The notes under the pieces: model-generated
What the model saw: only the letters and a program-made list of their open reading frames with translations
Told to the model about the DNA's origin: nothing
Databases searched by the model: none
In this document: one piece after another, positions 46,022 through 53,906 of the stretch
Position numbering within the stretch: the first letter of the stretch is position 1
Layout of the letters: the number at the start of each line of letters is the position of its first letter
NCBI RefSeq assembly: GCF_016612995.1
Contig: NZ_JAEOAH010000006.1
Location: 62,001-126,000, forward strand
Source of the DNA: Viridibacillus soli
GTDB taxonomy: Bacteria > Bacillota > Bacilli > Bacillales_A > Planococcaceae
Direction of reading: 5' to 3'
Length of the DNA: 64,000 bases
Translations under genes and position numbers: made by a program

Positions 46022-46519
46022 ATGACAAAAGAAGAAAAATACAAGCTTGTAGAAGCATTTATCCTAGAAAACCAGCAATCATATTACCGACTAGCCTTTA
46101 GCTATGTCAAAAACAAAGAAGATGCACTAGATATCATACAGGAAAGTATTATGAAGGCCCTCAAATCAATCGATTATATAGAGCAAACTGAATATATTAA
46201 AACTTGGTTTTACCGCATTATGATCAATACATCCATAGATTATATAAACAGAAACAAACGCACTATTGTCGCTCCAGATGACATATTGGATTTCCATTTA
46301 CCCAATCAAGAAAACAAACTGCATGATTTAGATTTATATGACGCCATTGATCATTTACCCATACCTTACAAAACCATTATCATTTTGCGCTTCTTCGAAG
46401 ATATGAAAATCGATGATATTGCTGTAACACTCGGAGAAAATAGCAACACGATTAAAACAAGGCTATATACCGCATTACGTAAGCTACGTATAGAATTGAA
46501 AAAGGATGTGGACGCATGA
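46022..46519 (+). CDS. sigV: ECF RNA polymerase sigma factor SigV
   Basis: 165 aa, group IV sigma factor. Region 2 is YYRLAFSYVKNKEDALDIIQES (cited as FSYVKNKEDALDIIQES, residues 28-45) and WFYRIMINTSIDYI; region 4 is IILRFFEDMKIDDIA with the helix-turn-helix GENSNTIKTRLYTALRKLR. Wording follows B. subtilis SigV closely. SigV directs the response to lysozyme and other wall stress. AAAGGAG precedes the ATG by ten bases. Stop overlaps the anti-sigma start by ATGA, the normal partner arrangement. Confidence 0.88.
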   Translation: MTKEEKYKLVEAFILENQQSYYRLAFSYVKNKEDALDIIQESIMKALKSIDYIEQTEYIKTWFYRIMINTSIDYINRNKRTIVAPDDILDFHLPNQENKLHDLDLYDAIDHLPIPYKTIIILRFFEDMKIDDIAVTLGENSNTIKTRLYTALRKLRIELKKDVDA

Positions 46520-47406
46520 GTAAATTAAACGACGCCAAAGTAAAATACGATAATATTGAAATTCCAGAGGAACTAAATTTTGTCGTCCAAAAAGCGATTA
46601 AGGAAGCCAACCCAATGAAAAAAAATACACGCAAAAAAATCAACCCTGTTCAAAAATTCGGCATTGGTGCTGCAGCTGCTGCATTATTATTCACAGGTAG
46701 CGTGAACATAAGCCCCGCATTTGCACAATCAATGGCTAATATACCTGTCTTGAACTCCATTATCAAAGTCATTACAATTGATGAACTAACTGATGGCAAT
46801 GATAACTCACAAGCTAAAATTTCGACCCCCAAAATTACAGGTCTTGAAAATAAAGAGCTAGAACAAACTTTAAATGCAAAATATGAGCAAGAAAATGCCA
46901 AGCTATACTTACAATTCCAAAAAGATATGGCAGCAATCAAAGAACAAGGCGGAGGCCATTTAGGCGTAGACTCGGGCTATACAATATTAACTGACACAGA
47001 TGCTTTACTATCAATTAGCCGCTATACTGTCGAAACACAAGCTTCAAGTTATGAAACACTTCATAACGATACAATTGATAAAAAGAATGAGCTACTCATC
47101 ACTTTACCAAGCCTATTCAAAGACAATGCTTATATCAGTTCCATCTCAGCTTACATTAAGGTTGAAATGCATAAGCAAATGGCAGCAGATGATTCTAAGA
47201 GTTACTTCATTGCAGGAGAAGAAGAGGTTGATGGCGGTTTTGATAAAATTAGTCCTAATCAAAACTTCTCTATTACAAAGGATCATGAACTAATTATCTA
47301 CTTTAATGAATATGATGTAGCACCGGGTTCTATGGGTACTGTACAATTCAAAATCCCAACAAGCATTATTCAAAAAGACCTTATTAGTAACTACTATATT
47401 AAATGA
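46516..47406 (+). CDS. rsiV: Anti-sigma factor RsiV (DUF3298)
   Basis: 296 aa. A short cytoplasmic part (1-45), one membrane helix (about 47-68, FGIGAAAAALLFTGSV) and a large outside domain whose last 100 residues (LITLPSLFKDNAYISSISAYI, then GGFDKISPNQNFSIT and LIIYFNEYDVAPGSMG in pieces) are DUF3298. In B. subtilis RsiV binds lysozyme directly, is cut by signal peptidase and RasP, and so frees SigV. The ASPAFAQ-like segment after the helix (SPAFAQSMA) could be the signal peptidase site. Lysozyme-resistance targets such as oatA are not adjacent. Confidence 0.88.
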   Translation: MSKLNDAKVKYDNIEIPEELNFVVQKAIKEANPMKKNTRKKINPVQKFGIGAAAAALLFTGSVNISPAFAQSMANIPVLNSIIKVITIDELTDGNDNSQAKISTPKITGLENKELEQTLNAKYEQENAKLYLQFQKDMAAIKEQGGGHLGVDSGYTILTDTDALLSISRYTVETQASSYETLHNDTIDKKNELLITLPSLFKDNAYISSISAYIKVEMHKQMAADDSKSYFIAGEEEVDGGFDKISPNQNFSITKDHELIIYFNEYDVAPGSMGTVQFKIPTSIIQKDLISNYYIK

Positions 47407-47407
47407 C

Positions 47408-47458
47408 AAAAAGCCTTGCACACAGCGATTATCCGCAATAGTTGTGCAAGGCCTTTTT
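47408..47458. terminator. Bidirectional hairpin terminator
   Basis: GCCTTGCAC and GTGCAAGGC form a 9-bp stem, extended by A/T pairs, around a 22-nt loop; it separates convergent rsiV and fumC. Confidence 0.85.
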
Positions 47459-47467
47459 AATTCTTTT

Positions 47468-48850
47468 TTAGAATTGAATCATTTTTACTGGATCAACAAT
47501 CTCATCAAATTGCGCTTCGGTTAATAATCCAGTTGCAAGAGCTGCCTCTTTTAATGTCAGGCCATTTTTATGTGCATGCTTTGCAATTTTAGCTGCATTT
47601 TCATAACCGATATGCGGGTTAAGTGCTGTCACTAGCATCAGCGAATTTTTTACAAAATGGTCTAATTTCTCTTCATTTGCCTCAATGCCTACTAAACAAT
47701 GCTCGTTGAAGCTACGGATGACATCGCTTAATAAGCAAACCGATTGCATAAAATTGTAGAGAATAACCGGTTTGAACACATTGAGTTCAAAATTCCCTTG
47801 GCTAGCAGCAATACCGATCGTGACATCATTACCCATAACTTGCGTTGCAACCATCGTGACTGCTTCACTTTGCGTTGGGTTCACTTTGCCCGGCATGATA
47901 GAGCTGCCCGGTTCATTTTCAGGAATCGTAATTTCACCGATTCCGCTACGCGGACCACTTGCAAGCCATCGTACATCATTGGCGATTTTCATCATATCTG
48001 CTGCCAAACCTTTTAAAGCACCATGCACATGAACGATTTGATCATGGCTAGTGAGTGCATGGAATTTGTTTTCAGATGAAACAAAATGAAGTCCCGTTTC
48101 TTCATATAGCGCTTGTGCAACACTTTCACCGAATTCGCTAGGTGCATTGATGCCCGTTCCTACAGCCGTGCCACCGATGGCAAGCTCTAGTAAATGTTCT
48201 TTACTTTCCGTAATCATCTGCTCTGACTTCTCAATCATATGCAGCCAGCCGCTAATTTCTTGGCCAAGTGTTAATGGCGTTGCATCTTGTAAATGAGTAC
48301 GGCCAATTTTAATCTTCATTTTAAATTGCTCAGCTTTTGCGAGCAATGTTGCTTTTATTTCTTGTAAAGCTGGTAGTAAATCATTCGTTACAACAGTAAC
48401 AGCTGCAATATGCATCGCTGTTGGGAACGAGTCGTTTGAGCTTTGGGATTTGTTAACATCATCATTTGGATGAAGCATTTCTTCACTGCCTTGATTTTGC
48501 AAATACGCATTTCCAAGATGTGCGATGACTTCATTTACATTCATATTCGTCTGTGTGCCGCTGCCGGTTTGCCATACGACAAGTGGGAATTCTTCATCCC
48601 ACTTACCCGCTATAATTTCATCCGCTGCGTGAACGATAGCTTTCGCCTTCACTTGCGACAAATTACCAAGCTCTGCACTGACAGTAGCGGCCGCTTTTTT
48701 AAGAAGTGCATACGCATAAATAAATTCAATTGGCATATGTTCTGTACCAATTTTAAAATTGTCCTTACTACGTTGCGTTTGCGCACCCCATTTATGTGCT
48801 GCCGGTACTTTTACTTCTCCCATAGAATCATGTTCAATACGATAATCCAA
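47468..48850 (-). CDS. fumC: Class II fumarate hydratase
   Basis: 460 aa, TCA-cycle enzyme hydrating fumarate to malate. Substrate loops are [13 protein letters not shown] near residue 97, SSNDSFPTA near 137, [16 protein letters not shown] near 185 and the mobile signature [13 protein letters not shown] near 316 with the catalytic Ser. A GTG at 48856 opens the frame, but TTG at 48850 gives [13 protein letters not shown], matching the known B. subtilis start MEYRIERD, and has GGGAG upstream; hence the TTG start. Monocistronic. Confidence 0.96.
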   Translation of the reverse strand: MDYRIEHDSMGEVKVPAAHKWGAQTQRSKDNFKIGTEHMPIEFIYAYALLKKAAATVSAELGNLSQVKAKAIVHAADEIIAGKWDEEFPLVVWQTGSGTQTNMNVNEVIAHLGNAYLQNQGSEEMLHPNDDVNKSQSSNDSFPTAMHIAAVTVVTNDLLPALQEIKATLLAKAEQFKMKIKIGRTHLQDATPLTLGQEISGWLHMIEKSEQMITESKEHLLELAIGGTAVGTGINAPSEFGESVAQALYEETGLHFVSSENKFHALTSHDQIVHVHGALKGLAADMMKIANDVRWLASGPRSGIGEITIPENEPGSSIMPGKVNPTQSEAVTMVATQVMGNDVTIGIAASQGNFELNVFKPVILYNFMQSVCLLSDVIRSFNEHCLVGIEANEEKLDHFVKNSLMLVTALNPHIGYENAAKIAKHAHKNGLTLKEAALATGLLTEAQFDEIVDPVKMIQF

Positions 48851-48958
48851 TACCACTCATCTCCCTTGCTTTTCTACGAAATTTGTTTCCCCCTCAACTA
48901 TTTATGATAGCGTTTTCTCATTGAATTGTCTTATATTGTGTTTGGATAAAGATATAAA

Positions 48959-48990
48959 AAACCTTGTACCAAAAAGCTAGTACAAGATTT
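48959..48990 (-). terminator. Terminator of the PCYCGC lipoprotein gene
   Basis: CTTGTAC and GTACAAG form a 7-bp stem, followed on the minus strand by a T-run (GGTTTTTTA), 12 bp past the stop. Confidence 0.75.
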
Positions 48991-49001
48991 GGATAAAGAT
49001 A

Positions 49002-49520
49002 TTAAGCTGGGAATGGTGTTGGCGTTGGTTCAGCGTAACCTTCTTTATAAGTTTCATCAATAAATTGACGGATCTCTTTTAAAGTTTTTCCTTCTTGTGC
49101 CATTTTAATCGATTGAATTGCGATTTCTACACATGCTACACAACGTGTGCCGTGATCATCCCAAACGATTGAGCCATCCTCTTTTACTTCACTGATGAAG
49201 CAATTCATATTACTTTTATGGCCTGCACTTTCCCCACAACCACAATAGCAAGGGATCCATTGTAAAATTTCAGTCGCTTGTCCAGTAGCTTTATAGACCA
49301 GCTTCAAATCATCTGATTGTGTATCTAAAAAGTTAGGTAAATCATCTGCTGAAGCCGTTGTCTCTTGTATATCACCATTGGCCACAGTATGCTGATGCCC
49401 TGCTTGCTCTTCTTTGTGCTGCTCTTGTTTTACCGGCTCATCTGCCTTGTCCTGATCACTGCTACAAGCTGTCAGTAACATGGAGCCCGCTAATAACAAC
49501 GTAAACCATCTAAATTTCAT
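49002..49520 (-). CDS. PCYCGC-motif lipoprotein
   Basis: 172 aa. Lipobox LLTAC with the lipidated Cys at residue 19, then a charged Lys/Glu/His linker. The family motif is P90-C91-Y-C93-G-C95-G, followed by H101, C107 and a C127-V-A-C130 pair: six conserved Cys plus His, which look like a metal or cluster site or disulfide network on the outer face of the membrane. The tail is PTPTPFPA. Function unknown; I infer a redox or copper role only from the residues. MKFRWF at 49520 has GAAGGAG, the upstream Met at 49541 does not. Confidence 0.8.
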   Translation of the reverse strand: MKFRWFTLLLAGSMLLTACSSDQDKADEPVKQEQHKEEQAGHQHTVANGDIQETTASADDLPNFLDTQSDDLKLVYKATGQATEILQWIPCYCGCGESAGHKSNMNCFISEVKEDGSIVWDDHGTRCVACVEIAIQSIKMAQEGKTLKEIRQFIDETYKEGYAEPTPTPFPA

Positions 49521-49739
49521 TGCTAAAACTCCTTCATACACTTTTCCACTATTGTACCTTATTATGAATCACAACTTATATGGCAATTCAGGAACATTAT
49601 TTTTCTTTAGATTTTCCGTGTACTCTTGTCTTAGCTCTGATTTACAGACCAAAAGTGTAGAGCGCTCGGATCTGGATGCAGTCGACGCCTCGTAGTAATG
49701 TTATGCACATTGCACAACTTTATAATTTCCTTAAAAATA

Positions 49740-49769
49740 AAAAACTGCCTCATTTTCATGAGACAGCCC
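49740..49769 (-). terminator. Terminator of yuaF-floT
   Basis: On the minus strand CTGTCTCAT-GAAA-ATGAGGCAG closes a GAAA tetraloop with one mismatch and is followed by six T. Confidence 0.85.
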
Positions 49770-49774
49770 TTCAT

Positions 49775-51337
49775 TTATTCTGCTTCGTTTTTTGTTTCGA
49801 TAATTGGAGTCGGGTTCTTTTTGCCTTGAATTTCATCTGCTAGGCGCTCAATACTCGGGCGAATTGTACCTTTACCAGAGTAGTTTTCTATTAGTTCTTT
49901 CATGTCGATACCTGATGTTTCTTTTAGCGATTCTTGTAATGTTGACATTAAATTTGTTGCGTAAGCAGTGACTTTGTTGGCACCACCGCCACCTTCGCCA
50001 CCGCTACCTGTATCAACGACTGTAATTTTGTCGATGTTAGAAAGTGGGCTAGCAACTTGTTTCGCATATTCAGGCATCATATGGATGACCATATCAAGCA
50101 CAGCTGCTTGGCCGTATTGCTCGAATGCTTCGGCAATCTTACGTTTCGCTTCTGCTTCTGCAAGACCTTTAAGACGGATAATATCCGCTTCTGCTTCACC
50201 TTGTGCACGTTCTGAATCGGCTTTTGCAAGACCATCTAAACGTACTTTTTCGGCATCGGCCTTCGCTCTTGCTTCAATGCTATATTTCTCCGCATCGGCT
50301 TGTGCTAATTGCTTCATTTTATCTGCTTCTGCATTTTGCTCTATCGCATAACGATCCGCATCAGCTTTTTTCTTCACTTCAGAGTCATATTGCTTCTCAC
50401 GACGTAGAATTTCTTTTTCTTCTAATTCGATTTGCTTTTGACGCTCGATGATGCGAACTTGCATCTCTTGTTCTGTTACTTCTTGTTTTGCTTTAGCTGC
50501 TTCTAGCTCGTATGCTTGGTCAGCGCGGGCTTTAGCGACATCTTGCTCACGACGGAATTCTGCCACTTTTAATTGGTTTTCTTTTTCCGCCTCTGCAATT
50601 TCAGTTGCACGCTCAAGTTCTGCTTTTTGTGCTTCTTTATCTGATTCTGCACGTTTAATACGCGTTTCTTTTTCTGCATCAGCTGTTGCGATATCTGCAT
50701 CACGTTTAACTTGTGCAATTCTCGGTTTACCTAATGAATCTAGGTAACCGTTTTTATCACGTACATCTTTAATAGTAAACGATACGATGATTAAGCCCAT
50801 TTTCGCTAAATCTTGCGATGCTACACGTTGAACTTCTTGCGAGAATTTATCACGGTTTTTATAAATCTCTTCCACTGTCATTGAACCTAAAATTGAGCGT
50901 AGATGACCTTCTAAAACTTCTTTCGCTTCATTTTCACGTTCTACTTTTGGCTTGCCTAAAAATTGCTCTGCTGCTGTTGCAATTTCAGATATAGACCCGC
51001 CAATTTTGATGATTGCAATACCATCTGCCATAACTGGCACACCTTGCTCCGTATATACTTCTGGTGTTGTCACTTCTAGTTTACTAGATAATAAGCTTAG
51101 TGGTTCTGCTTGCTGGAATACAGGCAATACGAATGTACCTCCACCACGGATAATTTTAATACGATTACCCGATTCGTCTGTATGTACATTTTTTGATCCT
51201 AAATAACTACCTGTCACGATCAATGCTTCATCTGGACCTGCTGTACGATATTTTGTTACGTAAACACCAATAATTGCTAATAGCACGAATGCTACAACTC
51301 CAATTACGATTAATAACCCTATATTGTCGAAATTCAT
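49775..51337 (-). CDS. floT: Flotillin FloT
   Basis: 520 aa. One N-terminal membrane helix (residues 7-28), the SPFH/PHB domain (about 30-200; GGGTFVLPVFQQ, VRDKNGYLDSLG), then a long Ala/Glu/Lys-rich coiled coil (215-410) and a glycine-rich break TGSGGEGGGG before the C-terminal oligomerisation part. It scaffolds fluid membrane microdomains and is the partner of the NfeD protein YuaF, whose gene lies 13 bp upstream. Controlled from an ECF-type promoter before yuaF. Confidence 0.95.
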   Translation of the reverse strand: MNFDNIGLLIVIGVVAFVLLAIIGVYVTKYRTAGPDEALIVTGSYLGSKNVHTDESGNRIKIIRGGGTFVLPVFQQAEPLSLLSSKLEVTTPEVYTEQGVPVMADGIAIIKIGGSISEIATAAEQFLGKPKVERENEAKEVLEGHLRSILGSMTVEEIYKNRDKFSQEVQRVASQDLAKMGLIIVSFTIKDVRDKNGYLDSLGKPRIAQVKRDADIATADAEKETRIKRAESDKEAQKAELERATEIAEAEKENQLKVAEFRREQDVAKARADQAYELEAAKAKQEVTEQEMQVRIIERQKQIELEEKEILRREKQYDSEVKKKADADRYAIEQNAEADKMKQLAQADAEKYSIEARAKADAEKVRLDGLAKADSERAQGEAEADIIRLKGLAEAEAKRKIAEAFEQYGQAAVLDMVIHMMPEYAKQVASPLSNIDKITVVDTGSGGEGGGGANKVTAYATNLMSTLQESLKETSGIDMKELIENYSGKGTIRPSIERLADEIQGKKNPTPIIETKNEAE

Positions 51338-51350
51338 TCCATTTCCCCCT

Positions 51351-51899
51351 TTAATCTATTTTTGAAAACATTGGTTCATATTCTCTGACATACACCGTGC
51401 CTTCTCTTACTTCTACTATGAGAACTTTTTTGTCATACTCAACTTCTTCATTATCAAAACCTACAGCACGTTTTGAAATCAAACCATTCACCGTTTCAAT
51501 GACAACTTCACCGAAACCATCAATAGGAATAGGTACAATCACCTTACCAATCTGCCCAGCCAATGACTCATCTGTATACGCCATCGATACTTCTGCAGAT
51601 TTCAGCGGCAGTAGTATAAAGAAATACAGTAAAACACTTAATACGGTAGAGATAATTACTGCAATTGCCATATTAATGATACTTGAAAATGCCGTTAAAC
51701 TTTCGAAGATAAAACCTACAGCTGCGAAGAATGTTAGAAAAGAAAGAATAACTGCAGGATTAAAATACGGAATACCTTCTCCAATACCATCGACTACATC
51801 ACCAAAAAATAAAAATAATACCATGCATATTGCTAGAATTATTAGGGAATATAAATATACTTGTTCGATTGCCATTCCAAACAGTTCTATTCGACTCAC
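51351..51899 (-). CDS. yuaF: NfeD-family membrane protein YuaF
   Basis: 182 aa. Three or four membrane helices (about 16-36, 44-68, 74-97) followed by a soluble OB-fold NfeD domain (105-180; GQIGKVIVPIPIDGFGEV, then GTVYVREYE). NfeD proteins act with flotillins. The frame opens with GTG at 51899, which abuts a GAGAGGTGAG stretch; the ATG at 51875 (MAIEQVYLY) is a possible later start but its spacing is poor, so the start is uncertain. First gene of yuaF-floT; the SigW-type promoter ends about 30 bp upstream. Confidence 0.88.
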   Translation of the reverse strand: MSRIELFGMAIEQVYLYSLIILAICMVLFLFFGDVVDGIGEGIPYFNPAVILSFLTFFAAVGFIFESLTAFSSIINMAIAVIISTVLSVLLYFFILLPLKSAEVSMAYTDESLAGQIGKVIVPIPIDGFGEVVIETVNGLISKRAVGFDNEEVEYDKKVLIVEVREGTVYVREYEPMFSKID

Positions 51900-51935
51900 C
51901 TCTCATATTCACGTTATTTTTCTTTCACTATGTTA

Positions 51936-51961
51936 TACGGTTAAGCAAAAGAAAAGTTTCA
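51936..51961 (-). promoter_or_regulatory. ECF (SigW-type) promoter of yuaF-floT
   Basis: On the minus strand TGAAAC and CGTA are separated by exactly 16 bp, the SigW consensus. The spacer ends in AAC and the -10 continues CGTATAAC. yuaF-floT is a SigW operon in B. subtilis, so both sequence and orthology agree. Confidence 0.9.
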
Positions 51962-52130
51962 TTTTTCCTAATAATTCACATAATTATTTCGTGAACTTTT
52001 CTTATATTACAGGAATGTAAATTTTAGTCGAATTCATGTAAATAATGTAGGGATTTTTATGTCATTTTGTTATGATTATGAAGCATTAAAAAGAGATTTA
52101 TTAGTTGATATTTAACCTAGGAGGATTCAC

Positions 52131-52751
52131 ATGTTTAGCTCAAAAAAACAAGACCCTTTCTTTGCGTCGCTTTTGAAAATTGCTGAAACAGTTAATGAAG
52201 CTGTACATTATGCAAATGACTTTAAAATTACAAGCATCGCTGACTTAAAAGAGCTTAGCGTAACATTAAAACGGTATGAGACCGATGGAGATAAATTAAT
52301 TCATGAATTAATTTTCATGTTGAACAAATCATTTATGACACCGATCGAACGCGAAGATATTTTGGAATTAGCTGTACGTATGGATGATGTTCTTGATGGC
52401 ATCGAAGGCTGTATTGCTCACTTTGAAATGTTCTCATTAACAGAGGTAGACGAATATATGCGTGAATTCCTTAAATATATTGTAAAAAGCACAGATGAAA
52501 TTGTCCTTGCTATGGGACATTTAGCAAACAAAAAACTAATGGCTATGCGTGAACATGCCATTCTTATTAAAGATTATGAACGAAAATGTGATGAAGTTCT
52601 TCGTACATCAATTAAACAATTATTTTTACATGAAAAGGATCCTATTCGCATTATCCAATTCAAAGATATTTATGAGCAACTTGAAGAGGTAGCTGATTAC
52701 TGTCAAGATGTTGCCAAAACAATGGATACGATTATAATGCGTAACGCCTAG
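52131..52751 (+). CDS. DUF47/PhoU-like phosphate transport accessory protein
   Basis: 206 aa, all-helical, of the PhoU-like DUF47 group (E. coli YjhT-like, B. subtilis YkaA). Typical pieces are FASLLKIAETVNEAVHYA at the start, FMTPIEREDILELAVRMDDVLDGIE near 65-90 and YEQLEEVADYCQDVAKTMDTIIMR at the end, here abbreviated. It probably binds metal ions and regulates or assists the PiT transporter encoded 14 bp downstream. AGGAGG precedes the ATG. Confidence 0.88.
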   Translation: MFSSKKQDPFFASLLKIAETVNEAVHYANDFKITSIADLKELSVTLKRYETDGDKLIHELIFMLNKSFMTPIEREDILELAVRMDDVLDGIEGCIAHFEMFSLTEVDEYMREFLKYIVKSTDEIVLAMGHLANKKLMAMREHAILIKDYERKCDEVLRTSIKQLFLHEKDPIRIIQFKDIYEQLEEVADYCQDVAKTMDTIIMRNA

Positions 52752-52765
52752 GAGATGTAGAAATA

Positions 52766-53764
52766 TTGGATACTGTCTTATTTTTGACCGTTCTTGTCGT
52801 TGTCTTCGCATTAGTATTCGACTTCATTAATGGTTTTCATGATACTGCAAATGCCATTGCTACAGCTGTTTCTACTCGTGCTTTACCACCTCGAGTAGCT
52901 GTACTAATGGCCGCAACTATGAACTTTGTAGGTGCTATTACATTCACAGGCGTGGCAAAAGCGCTAGCAAAAGATATCGTTGACCCATTTGCAATCGACA
53001 ATGGGGTTGTTATTATTTTAGCTGCTTTGCTTTCCGCCATTATTTGGAACTTAGTAACCTGGTACTATGGTATCCCATCCAGTTCATCACATGCCCTAAT
53101 CGGTTCACTAGCAGGAGCAGCAATCGCTGCTGCAGGTTTTGCTATTTTGAACTATGAAGGTTTTATCAAAATTATCAAAGCATTGATCTTCTCACCATTT
53201 ATCGCAATCATCGCCGGTTTCATCATGATGTCAATTTTCAAAGTGATTTTCAGAGATTTGAATTTGTACCGAACTAATAAAGGATTCCGTAGATTGCAGA
53301 TTTTCACTGCAGCGTTACAATCTTTTACACACGGTACAAATGATGCTCAAAAATCAATGGGTATCATTACAATGGCTTTAATCGCTGCTGGTATGCAAAC
53401 TGGGGACGATATTCCGATGTGGGTACGTATTGCAGCTGCAACTGCAATGGGGCTAGGTACATCCATTGGTGGTTATAAAATCATCAAAACGGTTGGCGGT
53501 AAAATTATGAAAATCCGACCTGTTAACGGAGCAGCAGCTGATTTAGCTTCTGCTGCTGTAATTTTCGGTGCTACACAATTCCACTTACCTGTAAGTACAA
53601 CACATGTTATTTCATCTTCTATCATGGGGGTTGGTTCAGCTCAACGTGTAAAAGGGGTTAAATGGGGCGTAGCAAGAAAAATCGTCATTACATGGATCAT
53701 CACTTTACCTACATCCGCATTAATGGGTGCAGCTTTCTTCTTTGTGCTCAATCTATTTTTCTAA
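52766..53764 (+). CDS. pit: Inorganic phosphate transporter, PiT family
   Basis: 332 aa with about ten membrane spans. The two inverted PD001131-type signatures are FINGFHDTANAIAT near residue 21 and FTHGTNDAQKSMGI near 190. It carries metal-phosphate or, in the CysP subgroup, sulfate with protons; the DUF47 partner favours phosphate. The start is TTG with AGGAGATG upstream. Second gene of a two-gene unit with a terminator behind it. Confidence 0.9.
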   Translation: MDTVLFLTVLVVVFALVFDFINGFHDTANAIATAVSTRALPPRVAVLMAATMNFVGAITFTGVAKALAKDIVDPFAIDNGVVIILAALLSAIIWNLVTWYYGIPSSSSHALIGSLAGAAIAAAGFAILNYEGFIKIIKALIFSPFIAIIAGFIMMSIFKVIFRDLNLYRTNKGFRRLQIFTAALQSFTHGTNDAQKSMGIITMALIAAGMQTGDDIPMWVRIAAATAMGLGTSIGGYKIIKTVGGKIMKIRPVNGAAADLASAAVIFGATQFHLPVSTTHVISSSIMGVGSAQRVKGVKWGVARKIVITWIITLPTSALMGAAFFFVLNLFF

Positions 53765-53779
53765 TAGATAAATTTATAG

Positions 53780-53807
53780 GCTATCATTCATCAAAATGAA
53801 TGGTAGC
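53780..53807 (+). terminator. Terminator of the phosphate transport unit
   Basis: GCTATCATTCAT and ATGAATGGTAGC form a 12-bp stem with one wobble pair and CAAA loop, followed by a T-run. Confidence 0.85.
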
Positions 53808-53906
53808 TTTTTATATAGCCAAAACCGTTCAAATGTTTTACGACAAAAAATTATACAATGCTTTACACTATTTTTATAGAGTGTTTTAGAAAGGCGGTTC
53901 AAGCAT

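Noticed and set aside
48443-48907. 154-codon plus-strand frame
   Set aside because: Antisense to fumC; the fumarase motifs on the other strand are complete.
49542-49774. Possible small gene or repeat fragment
   Set aside because: The short GC-richer piece around 49655-49690 does not match either repeat family, and no frame with a start signal is present.
51397-52020. 207-codon plus-strand frame
   Set aside because: Antisense to yuaF; the Ser/Thr/Ile-rich product resembles no protein and has no ribosome binding site.
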